DNA of 64,000 nucleotides, from positions 1-64,000 of the forward strand of contig NW_027196406.1 of the NCBI RefSeq assembly GCF_038502225.1, read 5' to 3'. Positions 11,701 through 21,084 of this stretch are shown here, one piece after another. A program made the position numbers and the translations under genes. The notes beneath the pieces are model-generated. The model had not been told where the DNA came from. It ran no database searches and saw only the letters and a list, made by a program, of their open reading frames with translations. Every line of letters begins with the position of its first letter. Position 1 is the stretch's first letter. The stretch comes from Cherax quadricarinatus. Taxonomy: Eukaryota; Arthropoda; Malacostraca; Decapoda; Parastacidae.

Positions 11701-14700
11701 AATAAACAAGAACAAGAACTAGAAAGAAAATAGAAGAAAACCCAAAGGGGTGTGTATATATATGCTTGTACATGTATATGTAGTGTGACCTAAGTGTAAG
11801 AAGAAGTAGCAAGACATACCTGAAATCTTGCATGTTTATGAGACAAAAAACACCAGCAATCCTACCATCATGTAAAACAATTACAGGCTTTCATTTTACA
11901 CTCACTTGGCAGGACAGCAGTACCTTCCTGGGTGGTTGCTGTCTACCAACCTACTACCTAGGGTTTCTATATTTATTAACTACATTAATAAATAATGCCA
12001 GAACAGCTAATATGGAACTTCTTTCTTTCAACACACCGGCCGTATCCCACCGAGGCGGGGTGGCCCAAAAGGAAAAACGAAAGTTTCTCCTTTTACATTT
12101 AGTAATATATACAGGAGAAGAGGTTACTAGCCCCTTGCTCCCGGCATTTTAGTCGCCTCTTACAACACGCATAGCTTACGGAGGAAGAATTCTGTTCCAC
12201 TTCCCCATGGAGATAAGAGGAAATAAACAAGAATAAGAACTAGAAAGAAAATAGAAGAAAACCCAGAGGGGTGTGTATATATGTGCTTGTACATGTATGT
12301 GTAGTGTGACCTAAGTGTAAGTAGAAGTAGCAAGACGTACCTGAAATCTTGCATGTTCATGAGACAGAAAAAAGGACACCAGCAATCCTACCATCATGTA
12401 AAACAATTACAGGTTTTCGTTTTACACTCACTTGGCAGGACGGTAGTACCTCCCTGGGCGGTTGCTGTCTACCAACCTACTACCTAGGGTTTCTATATTT
12501 ATTAACTACATTAATAAATAATGCCAGAACAGCTAATATGGAACTACATACACTTTTTTCTTTACTGATTTTTAACAAAAACACAATGAAATGATATCTC
12601 TCGTTACTTTTAATAAATATTTCAACCCATTCTACATTTTTCATGAGCTGATCACACAATATCCCTTAAAAATACACAACTTGAATCTTTGTATTATTTA
12701 TTAATACCCTTTTTGACAATTTCCTTATTTTATTTTTATATTTGAAGGAAAGCCTTGTAAAGGGTTATACAGTGCTTAGGGAATGTAAGGAATGGGAGGA
12801 AATTAGGTTTGATTTGAAGAAGGGGAAAGTAGCTCCTATTCCTTGGATCAAGAGCCCTTCACCAAAAAAAACCAGCCTTACCTGAACAAACTTCCCTTCA
12901 GGACATTTCCATTGTTTGATGTTATCGGGTGCCCCTGACGCAAACATATAAAGTTCTGGGTGAACAGCTAAGGATCGAACACTCTTCTTGTGGTGGGTCA
13001 ACGTACATGTACTCTTGCCAGCAGCCAAGTCCCACAAACGTATAGTAAAATCATGAGAGCCAGTGATTACCTGCCAAAAACAATGAGCTTCACAAAACGA
13101 GTCTTCAACATATCTGATAAAATCAAAGACTAATATGATCCTATGAGTCAGTAAGTATAAGGTGGTGACCTAAAGAAAAAACTTAAGATTTTTTTTTACA
13201 CTGTAGAGATTATAGGCTATGCAACCTAAAACAATTAATGGAGGTTAGGTGCTCCAAGTAAAAAACAAGGAAAACAGTTGTACCGAGACTTGCCCATAAT
13301 CTCTCTAAATGCTTAGTGCCAGTGATGTGTCCGCTAAGCAATGAATCTCTTCTAACTGCCTTTAAAAGTTAATTACGTTTGTAGGAGCACTTGGAACATT
13401 TTGCAAATAATTCTATCACTTAAATGAAGTAAATACATTTTTATTTACATTGAGAAAAAAGAATTTGTAGGAAGAATAAAAAATAATCTGAGCAAGCACA
13501 TACCACTGGAGGAAGTACAGAGTGTGTCAGAACTTCTGAACTCATTTTAAATTAAAATATTTCTTCCTAAAGTTACAGGTAAAACTGCTTAATATAAGGC
13601 ATCTTGAGATCTAGACTTTTGGTTTCATTATAGAACAGTATAAAGGTCTGCACCAGAACAAGCTGAAGCTGTGGAAATTTACATAATGACAAAATATTAA
13701 GTTGTACAGGCTAGAGAGCATACTGAAATAAGATGTTATTATGATTAGTTTCAGAAATCCTAAGCTAGTGGTGCCTCACATCTAGGGTGGGTAAGTAGAG
13801 ATCTGAAAAGACAAAAAGCCACAATACTGTGACTTGAAAAAAGAGACGTATGATGATGTTTTGTTCAAGTTGGACCATTAACTTGTCACATACTGACTAG
13901 TTATGACTTATGATGACATTTTGATCCAAGTTGGACCAAAATGTCATCATAAGTTTCTCCTGTGTGGGGGTTATTTGGGTAGCATTCCAACTTACATCAA
14001 CAGACTGACTGGCAAGCCATAATGCAGAAATATAATGTCTGTCATATTTATTTTGGCTATTTTCATTTAATTATTTAAAGCACTAAACTCATGCAGATCA
14101 TCCAGCACATGGCATGGTGGAGGATCGATCTTGTATTCACTAAGTGGATGATTGATCTGCTACCTATTTGTATTCACTTGTCACAGCAGATAAGAATATT
14201 CATATTATTCTTTTAAAACACATTTACCGAGACCTAGCATGTTTTCCTATAAAAATACTACCTGTGTAAGAGGTGAAACCAGTGAATAGTGTATCCTAAG
14301 GTTAATCAACAAAATTCTTTCCTACAGGTTTCTCATTAGTTCACTGATCCATGAAGTTCTTCATGCATCCACTTCCAAATGTATAAATTGCTCACATCCT
14401 CCACTCTCCTGCCTTTCATCTTTTTCACTAATCTTTGAATCTTATATGTCCCTATTCTCATCACCCTGCTCTTCTCTGCATTAACTTTCAACTACCATTT
14501 TTTTTTTTTTACATATCCTTCCCAGTTCCTTTACCATCCTTTTATGCTTCCCTTCTCGAATTTCAGATCTTGGCCCGGGAATTGCATGTACCATACGCGT
14601 CCCCTTGCCTGGGGAACGGCGTCAGTCTGGCTCTGTCGCTGCTTGAGTGAGCATTCATCCAAAACATTTCGCAATTTTTGTGCTTGTTTATTGATTGTGA

Positions 14701-17700
14701 CTGTGAAATAAGCCACCATGGGCCCAAAGAAAGTTCCTAGTGCCAGTCCTTTGTTAAAGAAACTGAGAAACACAATAGAATTAAAGAAAGAGATTGCAGA
14801 AAAATACGAGTGGCATACGTTTAGCCAAGCTTGCTAGGATGCATGGGAAGTCAAAATCAACAATCTTTTCCATCCTGGCAAAGAAAGTAGAAATCAAGGA
14901 AGCTAAAGCTGCGAAAGGGGTGAATATGCTAACGAAACAGAGGTCACAAGTAGTTGAAGATGTGGAGCAACGAAAAACAATTAGTGGGAGACAGTGCTGT
15001 GGAGTCGATCATTTGCGAAAAGGCAAGGCAGTTACATGTGGATCTTGTAGAGAAAATGCCTGAAACAAGTGGTGGTGTTAGCGAATTTAAGGCCAGCAGA
15101 GGCTGGTTCGACAGATTCAAGAAGAGAAGTGGCATACATGGTGAGGCTTTAAGTTCAGACAAATGTGCGGCTGAAAAATTCGTGCATGAATTCAAGGATT
15201 ACGTAGAGGCTGAAGGATTCCTCCCCAACAAGTGTTCAATAGTGATGAAACAGGCTTCTTTTGGAAGAAAATGCCAAAGAGGACCTACATCATGCAGGAG
15301 GAAAAGGCACTGCCAAGACACAAGCCTATGAAAGACAGGCTAACACTCTTGTTCTGTGCTAATGCTAGTGGGGATTTCAAAGCGAAGCCTTTACTGGTGT
15401 ATCACTCGGAAAATCCCAGTGTGTTCAAGAAAAACAATGTCATGAAGAGTAAATTATGTGTGATGTGGAAAGCTAATAATAAGGCATGGACCATGAGGCA
15501 TATTTTCATTGACTGGGTCTATGAAGTATTTGGCCCAAGTGTGAAAAAATACCTCCTGGAAAATAAATTGCCACTCAAGCGCCTCCTGGTACTGGACAAT
15601 GCTCTTGCTCATCCTCCAGACTTGGAAGACCAATTGTTTAGGGACTTCAATTTTATAACAGTGAAGTTCTTACCTCCTAACACCACTCCTCTCATCCAGC
15701 CCATGGACCAGCAGGTCATTTCTAACTTCAAAAATCTCTACACTAAAGCAATGTTTCAAAGGTGTTTTGAAGTGACTTCAACACTGAACTGACTCTAAGA
15801 CAGTTCTGGAGGGATCACTTCAATATCCTCCATTGCATAAGCCTTATAGGTAAGGCTTGGCAGCAAGTGACTTCCAGGACTTTGAACTCTGCTTGGAGAA
15901 AATTGTGGCAAGAATGTGTCCAAGAGAAGGATTTTGAAGGGCTTGAGGCTGACCCTGTCAACCCTATGCCTGTTGTGGAATGTATTGTGTCTTTGGGGAA
16001 GTCCATGGGGTTAGAGGTGAGTGGCCAGGATGTGGAAGAGTTGGTGGAGGACCACAGGGAAGAGCTAGCCACTGAAGAGCTGCAAGACCTTCAACTGGAA
16101 CAGCAACAGACTGCAACTGAGGAAATTGCTTCAGAGGAGGAGGAAGAAAGAGGGAAGAAGGTGCCTTCTTCAGTGATTAAGGATATGTGTGCAAAGTGGA
16201 ATGAGTTGCAAAGTTTTGTTGAAAAATATCACCCTGACCAAGCTGAAACAAGCCATATCTGCAACATGTTCAGTGACAAAACCTTGTCCCACTTCAGGTA
16301 AATCTTAAAGAGGTGCCAGAAACAGAGCTCTCTGGACGGTTTTTTTTTTTTGTGTGATAGGGATCCAGTGACTCTCAAGCTGGTCCTAGTGCCAGTAAAA
16401 CACAAAGAAGGGAAGTAACCCTAGAGAGGAAATTGATACCTGAAGTCCTTATGGATGAGGATTCCCCTTCCAAACAATAACCCCAACTCCCTCTCCCCTC
16501 CTCACTTTCTTCCATACACCAACAAGTCTTCAATAAAGGTATGTTGTGTTTATATTTATTTATCATTATTTTCTGTATGTAAAACTATAGTTATTTTTAA
16601 AAAAATGATTTTTTTTGTGAATACTTTTAGGTGTCTGGAACGGATTAATTGTATTTACATTATTTCTTATGGGAAATATTGCTTCAGTTTTCACATTTTT
16701 CGGAATTAGAACCACCTTCTGGAACGGATTAAGGGTGAAATCTGGGGTACCACTGTATATAGTTTTACAGACTATTATACATGTACAATTACACAATGTT
16801 TGTAATAAACATACAATAGTTATAGATATGCACATGCAGTAATTTAGCAACCGTAATCTGTCTGTTAGATGGTAGTGAATAGAATAATAATAATAAAAAA
16901 AATTCTACTGTATAAAGCACTTGAATTATTGCTGGTGATTTTTTCAAGTTCTTTTAATCTATTACACTAACCTGAGGTTCTGCTGCTTGACATACAACTG
17001 ATGCAATGGTATTGGTATGACCAGTAAGTGTATGAATGTTTGCTTTAGTCCGAAGGTCCCATACGCGGGCCGTAGAGTCTCGGCCACAAGTAACTAAGAC
17101 ATCAATTGTTGGATGCAATGCTAATCCATAACAGGCACTCAGATGACCATGATAATGTCTAATCACCTGGAAAAAAAATATGAAAATATGTGTATTGCTC
17201 AACCATAAATTAAGATTATGAATAATGAATTAAATTTCAGTGCTAAAATTAAAAAAAAATTGGGAGACTGGAAATCCTGCAGACATGTGTGAGCATATTA
17301 GATTGGAGTGAGTGGAGATACATGGTTTTGAGGCTCTGACTTAGTAAATAATTCATATGCACCTTTTTATGCATCAACCTGAATGAAAATATACCTTTAA
17401 TTTCACTTGGTAGAAATATACAACAGGTCTCAAGGCTATTTTGTCTATCAAATTTATTGTATGTAAAGGATAAAATATAAAAGTTTAAATACATCATGGA
17501 ATTAAACATTTTGTTATATGGAATATTCACTTGAGTTTATTATTTCATTGTTATGAAAAGTTCTTGGAGGATATGTACTGCGAATAAATTTTATGGCTTT
17601 TGTTAGTTACTTAGTAATTTATCCCTCAATTACATGTAATGTATCATTAGGCATTGTGTGTAATTAAGGTGTATAACATCTTAGTCCAATATTGTTGTGT

Positions 17701-18532
17701 TTATGTATCTTACATCTGTATTATATGTTTGCTTTATAAGAGAATAAATTATTATCATTATTTATTATATTATGATATTTAATAAAGGAAATATTAGTAA
17801 GTAATGTGAACCTTTTACCTTGTTATATTCCAGATCCCAACACTTAACCTGCTTGTCTTCTCCACATGAGAACAGGTAAGGATGACGAGGAGAAACTGCC
17901 AGCCCTCTCACTGCTGACACATGACCAGTCAGGGAAAGCTTGAGTTGGCCTGATGCTAAATCCCAAATCTTAATCACCCGGTCATTAGAACCTGTGGCAA
18001 ACCATTCATTTGCTGGTTCAACAGCAACACACCTCACCCAGCCAAGGTGACCAGATATGACTCGGGCAAGTTTCCAAGGTGGGTGCCACTTAGGTCTTGG
18101 TAACGTCGGAGCACGGCGAGGCACGAGCGACTGCTGGCCTATACTAGCACCAGTGATCTGAGAAGGAACAACTGCCATGCTGACTGGTGATGGTGCTGGT
18201 GGAGGGGGAGCCTGGGGGCTTGATGGTGGTGGAAGAGCCAAGGGAGCCGACACAGAGCCATTTGTAACACTATTTGGCCTGGGTGGGTGGTCTTCAGGTT
18301 CACCATCATAAACAGCTTGTGTGGCTGCCTTTCTTTTATTCTGCTTTACTAGGTTGAGGACTGGACCATACTGGTCCCGGGACTTTACTAGCCGTCGAAG
18401 TTTCTCCAAAGACTCGTCAACTGGAGGCAAAGCTCCCTGATCACATAAAAACATATCATGAGTCCGTTTCAAAGATCGGAAAACCAACGTATGCACTGAA
18501 TGGCGCTGAACATCATCTGTAGTTGATGGCAT
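5535..18532 (-). CDS. PLRG1: PLRG1, pleiotropic regulator 1 (six coding exons, 473 aa)
   Basis: PLRG1 (yeast Prp46) is a nuclear WD40 protein of the Prp19-associated complex and is needed for pre-mRNA splicing (family knowledge). Exons joined at GT-AG sites: 17819-18532, 16972-17166, 12882-13070, 10792-10939, 7492-7607, 5535-5594. The lengths sum to 473 codons plus stop; the human protein is about 514. Residues 8-30 carry the conserved [19 protein letters not shown] low-complexity Pro/Ala/Ser linker spans about 95-120. WHPPWKL at 149-155 precedes seven WD repeats to about 454, with WD-type endings [53 protein letters not shown] and IKIYKEDD. The C-terminus SEETHPVNW...KRRKY is the family's conserved tail. 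ATG 18532 aligns with the family N-terminus. No stop or frameshift was found, so it looks functional. Introns are swollen by transposons. Confidence 0.95.
5889..5939. repeat. A(51) homopolymer in PLRG1 last intron
   Basis: Uninterrupted run of 51 adenines. It may be a retro-insert tail, but I see no element directly attached. Length is probably polymorphic or assembly-sensitive. Confidence 0.9.
5955..6156. mobile_element. MITE-like element, TA target site
   Basis: Begins CAGTGGACCCCGG and ends CAGGGGGCCATTG, an imperfect inverted repeat, with TA on both outer sides. The interior has GGAATATTGTGAATTAGATT and a Tigger-like phrase about mismatched 'accc' ends. It is likely a non-autonomous pogo/Tigger or mariner-type element, about 200 bp. 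Confidence 0.65.
6982..7303 (-). mobile_element. MITE-like element (CAGCCTCTCCTCACTTA family), copy 1
   Basis: About 320 bp with inverted ends: CAGCCTCTACTCACTTTGCG at the left and TCAGTGAGGAGAGGCTG at the right, flanked by TA. It is the reverse orientation of the copy at 9303; they share the interior (TACAGTACACTACTGTATAA, CAGTATCAAAGATGGTTGAC versus its complement). Confidence 0.7.
7492..7607 (-). CDS. PLRG1: PLRG1 coding exon 5
   Basis: Completes the split glycine codon and continues [18 protein letters not shown] to KEDDTA (WD repeat 7). Acceptor TTATTTTCACAG, donor GTAAGT; phase 0 exit. Confidence 0.92.
7677..8145 (+). mobile_element. short RTE-derived element (5' leader + 3' tail), full length
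   Basis: About 470 bp. The 5' part (CTAGGTAGTAGGTTGGTAGA to CTAGTAACCCCTTCTCC) matches the leader of RTE copy A. The last 60 bases (GGCCACCCCGCCTCAGTGGG to GTTGAAAGAAAG) resemble the 3' end of RTE copy B. The whole protein-coding interior is absent. This is a non-autonomous derivative presumably moved by the RTE machinery (inference). It lies in PLRG1 intron 4. Confidence 0.75.
8155..8210 (+). mobile_element. 56-bp LINE-tail insertion with target duplication
   Basis: CACAGCGCTGTATGACCC to (ATA) repeats, equivalent to the LINE Y 3' end, flanked by AATAAACTA at 8146-8154 and 8211-8219. It sits at the tail of the preceding RTE-derived element. Confidence 0.65.
8630..8722 (+). repeat. LINE-tail relic with (ATA)n microsatellite
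   Basis: CAGCACTGTATGGCCCTTGT followed by about 20 ATA triplets. Same tail family as LINE Y and the 8155 insertion. Confidence 0.65.
8745..8905. repeat. foldback dispersed repeat (TTGGTCCGACTTGGAC family)
   Basis: Outer parts are roughly inverted copies (ACTCACACACTGGAGAAAGA versus TTTTCTCCTATGTGCGGG) around AGTCCAAGTCGGACC. Related copies at 13830-14000 and 54725-54840. Confidence 0.5.
9303..9625 (+). mobile_element. MITE-like element, copy 2
   Basis: Starts CAGCCTCTCCTCACTTAATG and ends CGCTAAGTGAGGAGTGACTG, with TA outside. Same family as 6982-7303, opposite orientation, inside the same PLRG1 intron region. Confidence 0.7.
10310..10506 (+). mobile_element. short RTE-derived element, 5'-truncated
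   Basis: Starts at TCTCCACGGGGCAATGG and continues through CTAGTAACCTCTTCTCC to GGCCACCCTGCTTTGGTGGG and GTTGAAAGAAG. Compared with 7677-8145 it lacks the first ~270 bases, as expected for a 5'-truncated retro-insert. Confidence 0.7.
10792..10939 (-). CDS. PLRG1: PLRG1 coding exon 4
   Basis: Encodes [18 protein letters not shown] through QAPVQP plus the first base of a glycine codon (WD repeat 6). Acceptor CTTTTACAG, donor GTGAGG; leaves phase 1. Confidence 0.92.
11090..11250 (-). repeat. short LINE-end-derived repeat (relic)
   Basis: Plus-strand text GGGGAAGCACTAAAACTAT to ATGTGATCAAGAGAATTTCACC resembles the family at 5022 and 12735 (tail GCACTAAA, head GATCAAGAGCCCTTCACC). Diverged. Confidence 0.45.
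11498..11960 (-). mobile_element. short RTE-derived element (SINE-like copy 1)
   Basis: Full-length minus-strand copy; the 3' tail is the T run at 11498-11507, the 5' end CTAGGTAGTAGGTTGG. A target duplication of about 12 bases (GTTTCTATATTT) flanks it at 11485-11496 and 11963-11974. Located in PLRG1 intron 3. Confidence 0.75.
11961..12545 (-). repeat. 59-bp direct repeats flanking a second short RTE-derived element
   Basis: The 59 bases at 11961-12019 (starting GGGTTTCTATATTTATTAAC) recur without change at 12487-12545. Between them (12020-12486) lies another full-length minus-strand short RTE-derived element. Either this is an unusually long target duplication or a tandem duplication of element plus flank; see findings. 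Confidence 0.7.
12020..12486 (-). mobile_element. short RTE-derived element (SINE-like copy 2)
   Basis: Same structure as 11498-11960 but clearly diverged from it at many positions (for example CCGAGGCGGGGTGG versus CCAAGGCAGGGTGG). The tail is CTTTCTTTC on the plus strand, matching the GAAAGAAAG tail of 7677-8145. Confidence 0.75.
12735..12870 (-). repeat. short LINE-end-derived repeat (relic)
   Basis: Plus-strand AAGCCTTGTAAAGGGTTATACAG to TTGGATCAAGAGCCCTTCACC; same family as 5022. It abuts the PLRG1 exon 3 donor within about 12 bases. Confidence 0.5.
12882..13070 (-). CDS. PLRG1: PLRG1 coding exon 3
   Basis: 63 codons, [18 protein letters not shown] to PEGKFVQ, finishing WD repeat 4 and carrying repeat 5 ([13 protein letters not shown]). 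Acceptor TTTTTGGCAG, donor GTAAGG; phase 0 on both sides. Confidence 0.93.
13830..14000. repeat. dispersed repeat (TTGGTCCGACTTGGAC family)
   Basis: Contains two diverged copies of the ATGATGACATTTTGATCCAAG / AAATGTCATCATAAGTTTCT block in inverted arrangement; related to 8745 and 54725. Confidence 0.45.
14390..14500 (-). repeat. small RTE-like LINE fragment
   Basis: Plus-strand CTCATCACCCTGCTCTTCTC and CATTAACTTTCAACTACC parallel the RTE copy B region near 3180-3230 (CTCATCACCTTACTCTTTTC, TTCACTTTCAACTTTC). Too short to place further. Confidence 0.45.
14570..16757 (+). pseudogene. Tigger/pogo-type transposase pseudogene in PLRG1 intron 2
   Basis: The gene starts at ATG 14718 in a strong context (GCCACCATGG) with [10 protein letters not shown]. 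It then needs at least four frame changes (near 14805, 14970, 15235 and 15787) to follow one protein: an HTH/CENP-B-like part ([36 protein letters not shown]), a DDE_1 catalytic domain with [18 protein letters not shown] and [11 protein letters not shown] (the D-D-D triad positions), and a C-terminal acidic tail to about 16301. The right terminal inverted repeat GGGTGAAATCTGGGGTACC ends CACTG before TA at 16756. I could not find the left inverted repeat, so the left end is probably truncated. The broken frames make it inactive. Confidence 0.88.
16972..17166 (-). CDS. PLRG1: PLRG1 coding exon 2
   Basis: 65 codons, [14 protein letters not shown] to CQAAEPQ, covering WD repeat 3 and the start of repeat 4. 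Acceptor TTTTTTTTCCAG and donor GTTAGTG; phase 0 on both sides. Confidence 0.93.
17167..17818 (-). other. PLRG1: PLRG1 intron 1, no recognised element
   Basis: AT-rich 652-bp intron between coding exons 1 and 2. I see no gene or repeat in it beyond short A/T runs. Confidence 0.6.
17819..18532 (-). CDS. PLRG1: PLRG1 coding exon 1
   Basis: Encodes residues 1-238: the conserved N-terminus, the proline-rich linker and WD repeats 1 and 2. It ends AAC AAG followed by the donor GTAAAAGG, so the next intron is phase 0. Translation past the donor gives 17 unrelated residues and then a stop, which supports the splice site. Confidence 0.93.
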
Positions 18533-18536
18533 GTTG

Positions 18537-18544
18537 ACTGCTGA
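18537..18544 (-). promoter_or_regulatory. PLRG1: PLRG1 5'UTR intron acceptor (NAGNAG)
   Basis: TTTTTCAGCAG precedes the start codon by only a few bases, so an intron interrupts the 5'UTR. The tandem CAGCAG lets the exon begin at 18540 or 18537. The matching donor candidate is AAA|GTAAGT with the exon ending at 19652. Confidence 0.7.
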
Positions 18545-19651
18545 AAAATAACAGTAAACTCATTAGTAAAAATGAATAATATAACAAGCTATTGGTAGGA
18601 ATTGAAAAGTTTAATTAAAGTTAAACTTGTCATTTGTAACAAACAGTATTTTATAGTGATGTGTTTTATTTTCTTCTATGTATTAGAGCCCCAAAAGTAT
18701 AATTTCACAAATTTTTGTGCCTACTGTACTTAATAGCTCTTATATCTAATTGCTTAACACAGAGAGCCTTCAGCTTATTAATGGACTTCTCATTTTTCTG
18801 ATGAACAATTCCAGCTGCATAAAATTTAACAACATACTTAATACAGTGAAAAAATATAGTGAAAAATAATTATTTAGTTCATATACAATACTGTATATGC
18901 ATACATGCGAGGAACCTTGTGATGATGTTTCAGTCTGTCTTCAACTATTGTCAGTTCACAACTGGGGATTTTTTCTAACCACATTATAGTGACTTTTTTG
19001 TCTTCTACATACAGTGGTTACAATAAACCCTCCACATAATACACTAATTAGGGAGTGGGGAGATAGGTGGGTGGAAATAGAAACTTTGGTGGACACAGAA
19101 AAGATTGTTTTGCCATTATTGCAATAAGGTATATTAAAATGTACTGCTCCATAACGTGGGTCAATATAGAGTAAAAATTAGGATTAGTGTGCCCGAAATG
19201 CCTAGGCATGCTAGTAGCCTTCTTTGTAATTAATATTTTATAATATGTAAACCACACATTATAAGCTTTGAAAGGAAATAAACATTTTCATTTTCAATAA
19301 CTGATAATTCTGTGACCAATGGAATTTGTCCATTTCTTCCAAATTGACTGACGGTAGATTTTGTCCTATATATCCAAAATTCGTTACACGGAGGTCTCAC
19401 TATACGTCTTCATTTAGATTACACCGTGTATATAGGTATTACATTATTATTATTATTATTATTACCAATACTACTAATGTTATTTCCGTCACAGCAGAAA
19501 TCAATCACCTACTGTTTTTTGCTATATTACTTTATCCTAAGTTAAATTTAAATAATGTATATGTGTGCCCATAATATGTGTGTGCCCTTAACACCACTAT
19601 AAAAAAAATATATAACATATGAAACCTAAATAAAAGAAAAAAAAAACTTAC
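18545..19651 (-). other. PLRG1: PLRG1 5'UTR intron (inferred)
   Basis: Bounded by the CAGCAG acceptor at 18537-18544 and a consensus GTAAGT donor at 19651-19646. Apart from short ATT repeats at 19446-19464 I see no gene or recognisable element. The 5' limit of the non-coding exon beyond 19652, and the promoter, are not determined. Confidence 0.5.
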
Positions 19652-19859
19652 TTTAACTTTGCCTGACAATACAGCGGAACTTTGAGCAGTGTTATCCTGA
19701 TATATGTTATTATCTTCCTCTCAACACCTTCAGTTGTCTTCTTAACACACGTAGTTCATGTATATGTAACTCTTAACGTCTGCATAATGTTAAAATGCCT
19801 TCTCTTACTCAAGATACGAACAATTTATTGAATTTAGCTTTCCCCTCACACACAAGACG

Positions 19860-20120
19860 GTGTTGTTGTTGTTGTTGGAGTTATTAAGGGCCGCTAAAAC
19901 TTGTGGCTTACTGAACCCTCTCTTCAGGGGGTCTGTAAGTTTATTCAGGTATACACAAATTTTTATTTTATTTATTTTATTTATTTAATGTCTTTGCAAA
20001 CAGTACATTGAGATTGTGTATATACAATAGTGGGTTGCAGTGCAAAGAGAGCCTCTATTATGCCTAGGCATTATGGGCCAACTTAACATTATTGGCTTAC
20101 ATTCTACTTAATACTAAGGA
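19860..20120. other. PLRG1 upstream flank, repeat-like
   Basis: A GTT microsatellite (19860-19876) followed by AT-rich sequence with TTTATTTTATTTATTTAATG and text on lost similarity to tail ends of retroelements. No gene seen. The PLRG1 promoter should lie near 19650-19860 but I see no clear core element. Confidence 0.4.
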
Positions 20121-20122
20121 GT

Positions 20123-20425
20123 AGTATATCGTAAGAGATAAGGTAAGATTTCGTTCGGATTTTTAACCCCGGAGGGTTAGCCACCCAGGATAACCCAAGA
20201 AAGTCAGTGCGTCATCGAGGACTGTCTAACTTATTTCCATTGGGGTCCTCAATCTTGTTCCCCAGGATGCGACCCACACCAGTCGACTAACACCCAGGTA
20301 CCTATTTGCTGCTAGGTGAACAGGACAATAGGTGTAAGGAAACGTGTCGGAATTTCCACCCGCCGGGAATCGAACCCGGGCCCTCCGTGTGTGAAGCGAG
20401 TTTTAGCCACCAGACCACCGAGCAT
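20123..20425 (-). mobile_element. tRNA-derived SINE, full length
   Basis: On the minus strand it starts with a tRNA-like head: box A region CTGGTGGCTAAAA (20401-20413) and box B GGGTTCGATTCCC (20365-20377) with an ACC-arm-like surround. The tRNA-unrelated body follows: GGTACCTGGGTGTTAGTCGA, GGACCCCAATGGAAATAAG, GGTTAAAAATCCGAACG. Box A and box B form an internal RNA polymerase III promoter (family knowledge). The same body occurs at 39066, 53215 and as the seed of the array at 53421. Confidence 0.85.
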
Positions 20426-20439
20426 TACTGTTCCATGTA

Positions 20440-20760
20440 CACTAATAGGTGTGAATAAAATTAACCAACATTGTAAAGACAGACTTAAAGCTTTCAAAAC
20501 TGTTGAAGGATTATTATTATTATAATCAAGGGGGAAGAGCCCCTCACCAACATCAAGGAACCTTCCTTGAGGGGAACTGTTGAAGGAAATAATCTCAGAT
20601 ATGGTGTATATGTTAGAATTGCAAAAATGATGTACTTAATGCACATAAGATTGTTCATAGATTGCCATGCACTAGTTTTAGTCCTACAACACAGTAAAAC
20701 CATTGATAGATTCGATAAAAATGAAGCCATGGGCTGTCTTACATTCACTAAAATACTTTA
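20440..20760 (+). pseudogene. LINE X RT fragment (relic)
   Basis: Plus-strand codons give QHCKDRLKAFKTV and, after the inserted 64-bp element, RYGVYVRIAKMMYLMHIR, FDKNEAM. These parallel the LINE X stretch QYKERLRALRVV, RYGANVKIVKMMYLAYIR, LQNEAM at 33.2-33.4 kb. Frameshifted and short. Confidence 0.65.
20511..20574 (-). mobile_element. 64-bp retro-insertion of joined LINE ends
   Basis: Minus-strand CCCCTCAAGGAAGGTTCC ... CTTGATTATAATAATAATAA: only the extreme 5' and 3' ends of the short Y-related family. Flanked by AACTGTTGAAGGA at 20498-20510 and 20575-20587 (13-bp target duplication). Confidence 0.75.
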
Positions 20761-20811
20761 TATTGGGAATGAATTATGCATACCTTGTTGGGAATTACAT
20801 TTAGGCTCCAT

Positions 20812-20863
20812 GTTATTAGTATTATAATCAAAGGGAAGCACTAAACCCGTAGGATTATACAGC
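20812..20863 (-). mobile_element. 52-bp LINE-tail insertion with target duplication
   Basis: Minus-strand GTATAATCCTACGGGTTTAG to CCCTTTGATTATAATAC. TTTAGGCTCCAT flanks it at 20800-20811 and 20864-20875. Confidence 0.75.
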
Positions 20864-21084
20864 TTTAGGCTCCATAGATCTCCAGGAGCATGGCAAAGTT
20901 AATGAATTAGGTAAACAAGAGAATGTTGAGTATAATTTATTTTTTTCCAAATAAAAGCATGCGAATATATTAGGAAGGAATTAGCAAAGGAGCCTGAAGA
21001 AGTATGACAGTAGAGATAGGAACTAGTAGATCCATTATCCAACACTGGGAGTGTTGGATAATGGATCTGCTGTTCTTGTTATCC

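Noticed and set aside
20361..20425. A genuine tRNA gene on the minus strand
   Set aside because: The tRNA-like head lacks a proper paired acceptor stem and continues into a SINE body repeated elsewhere in the window.
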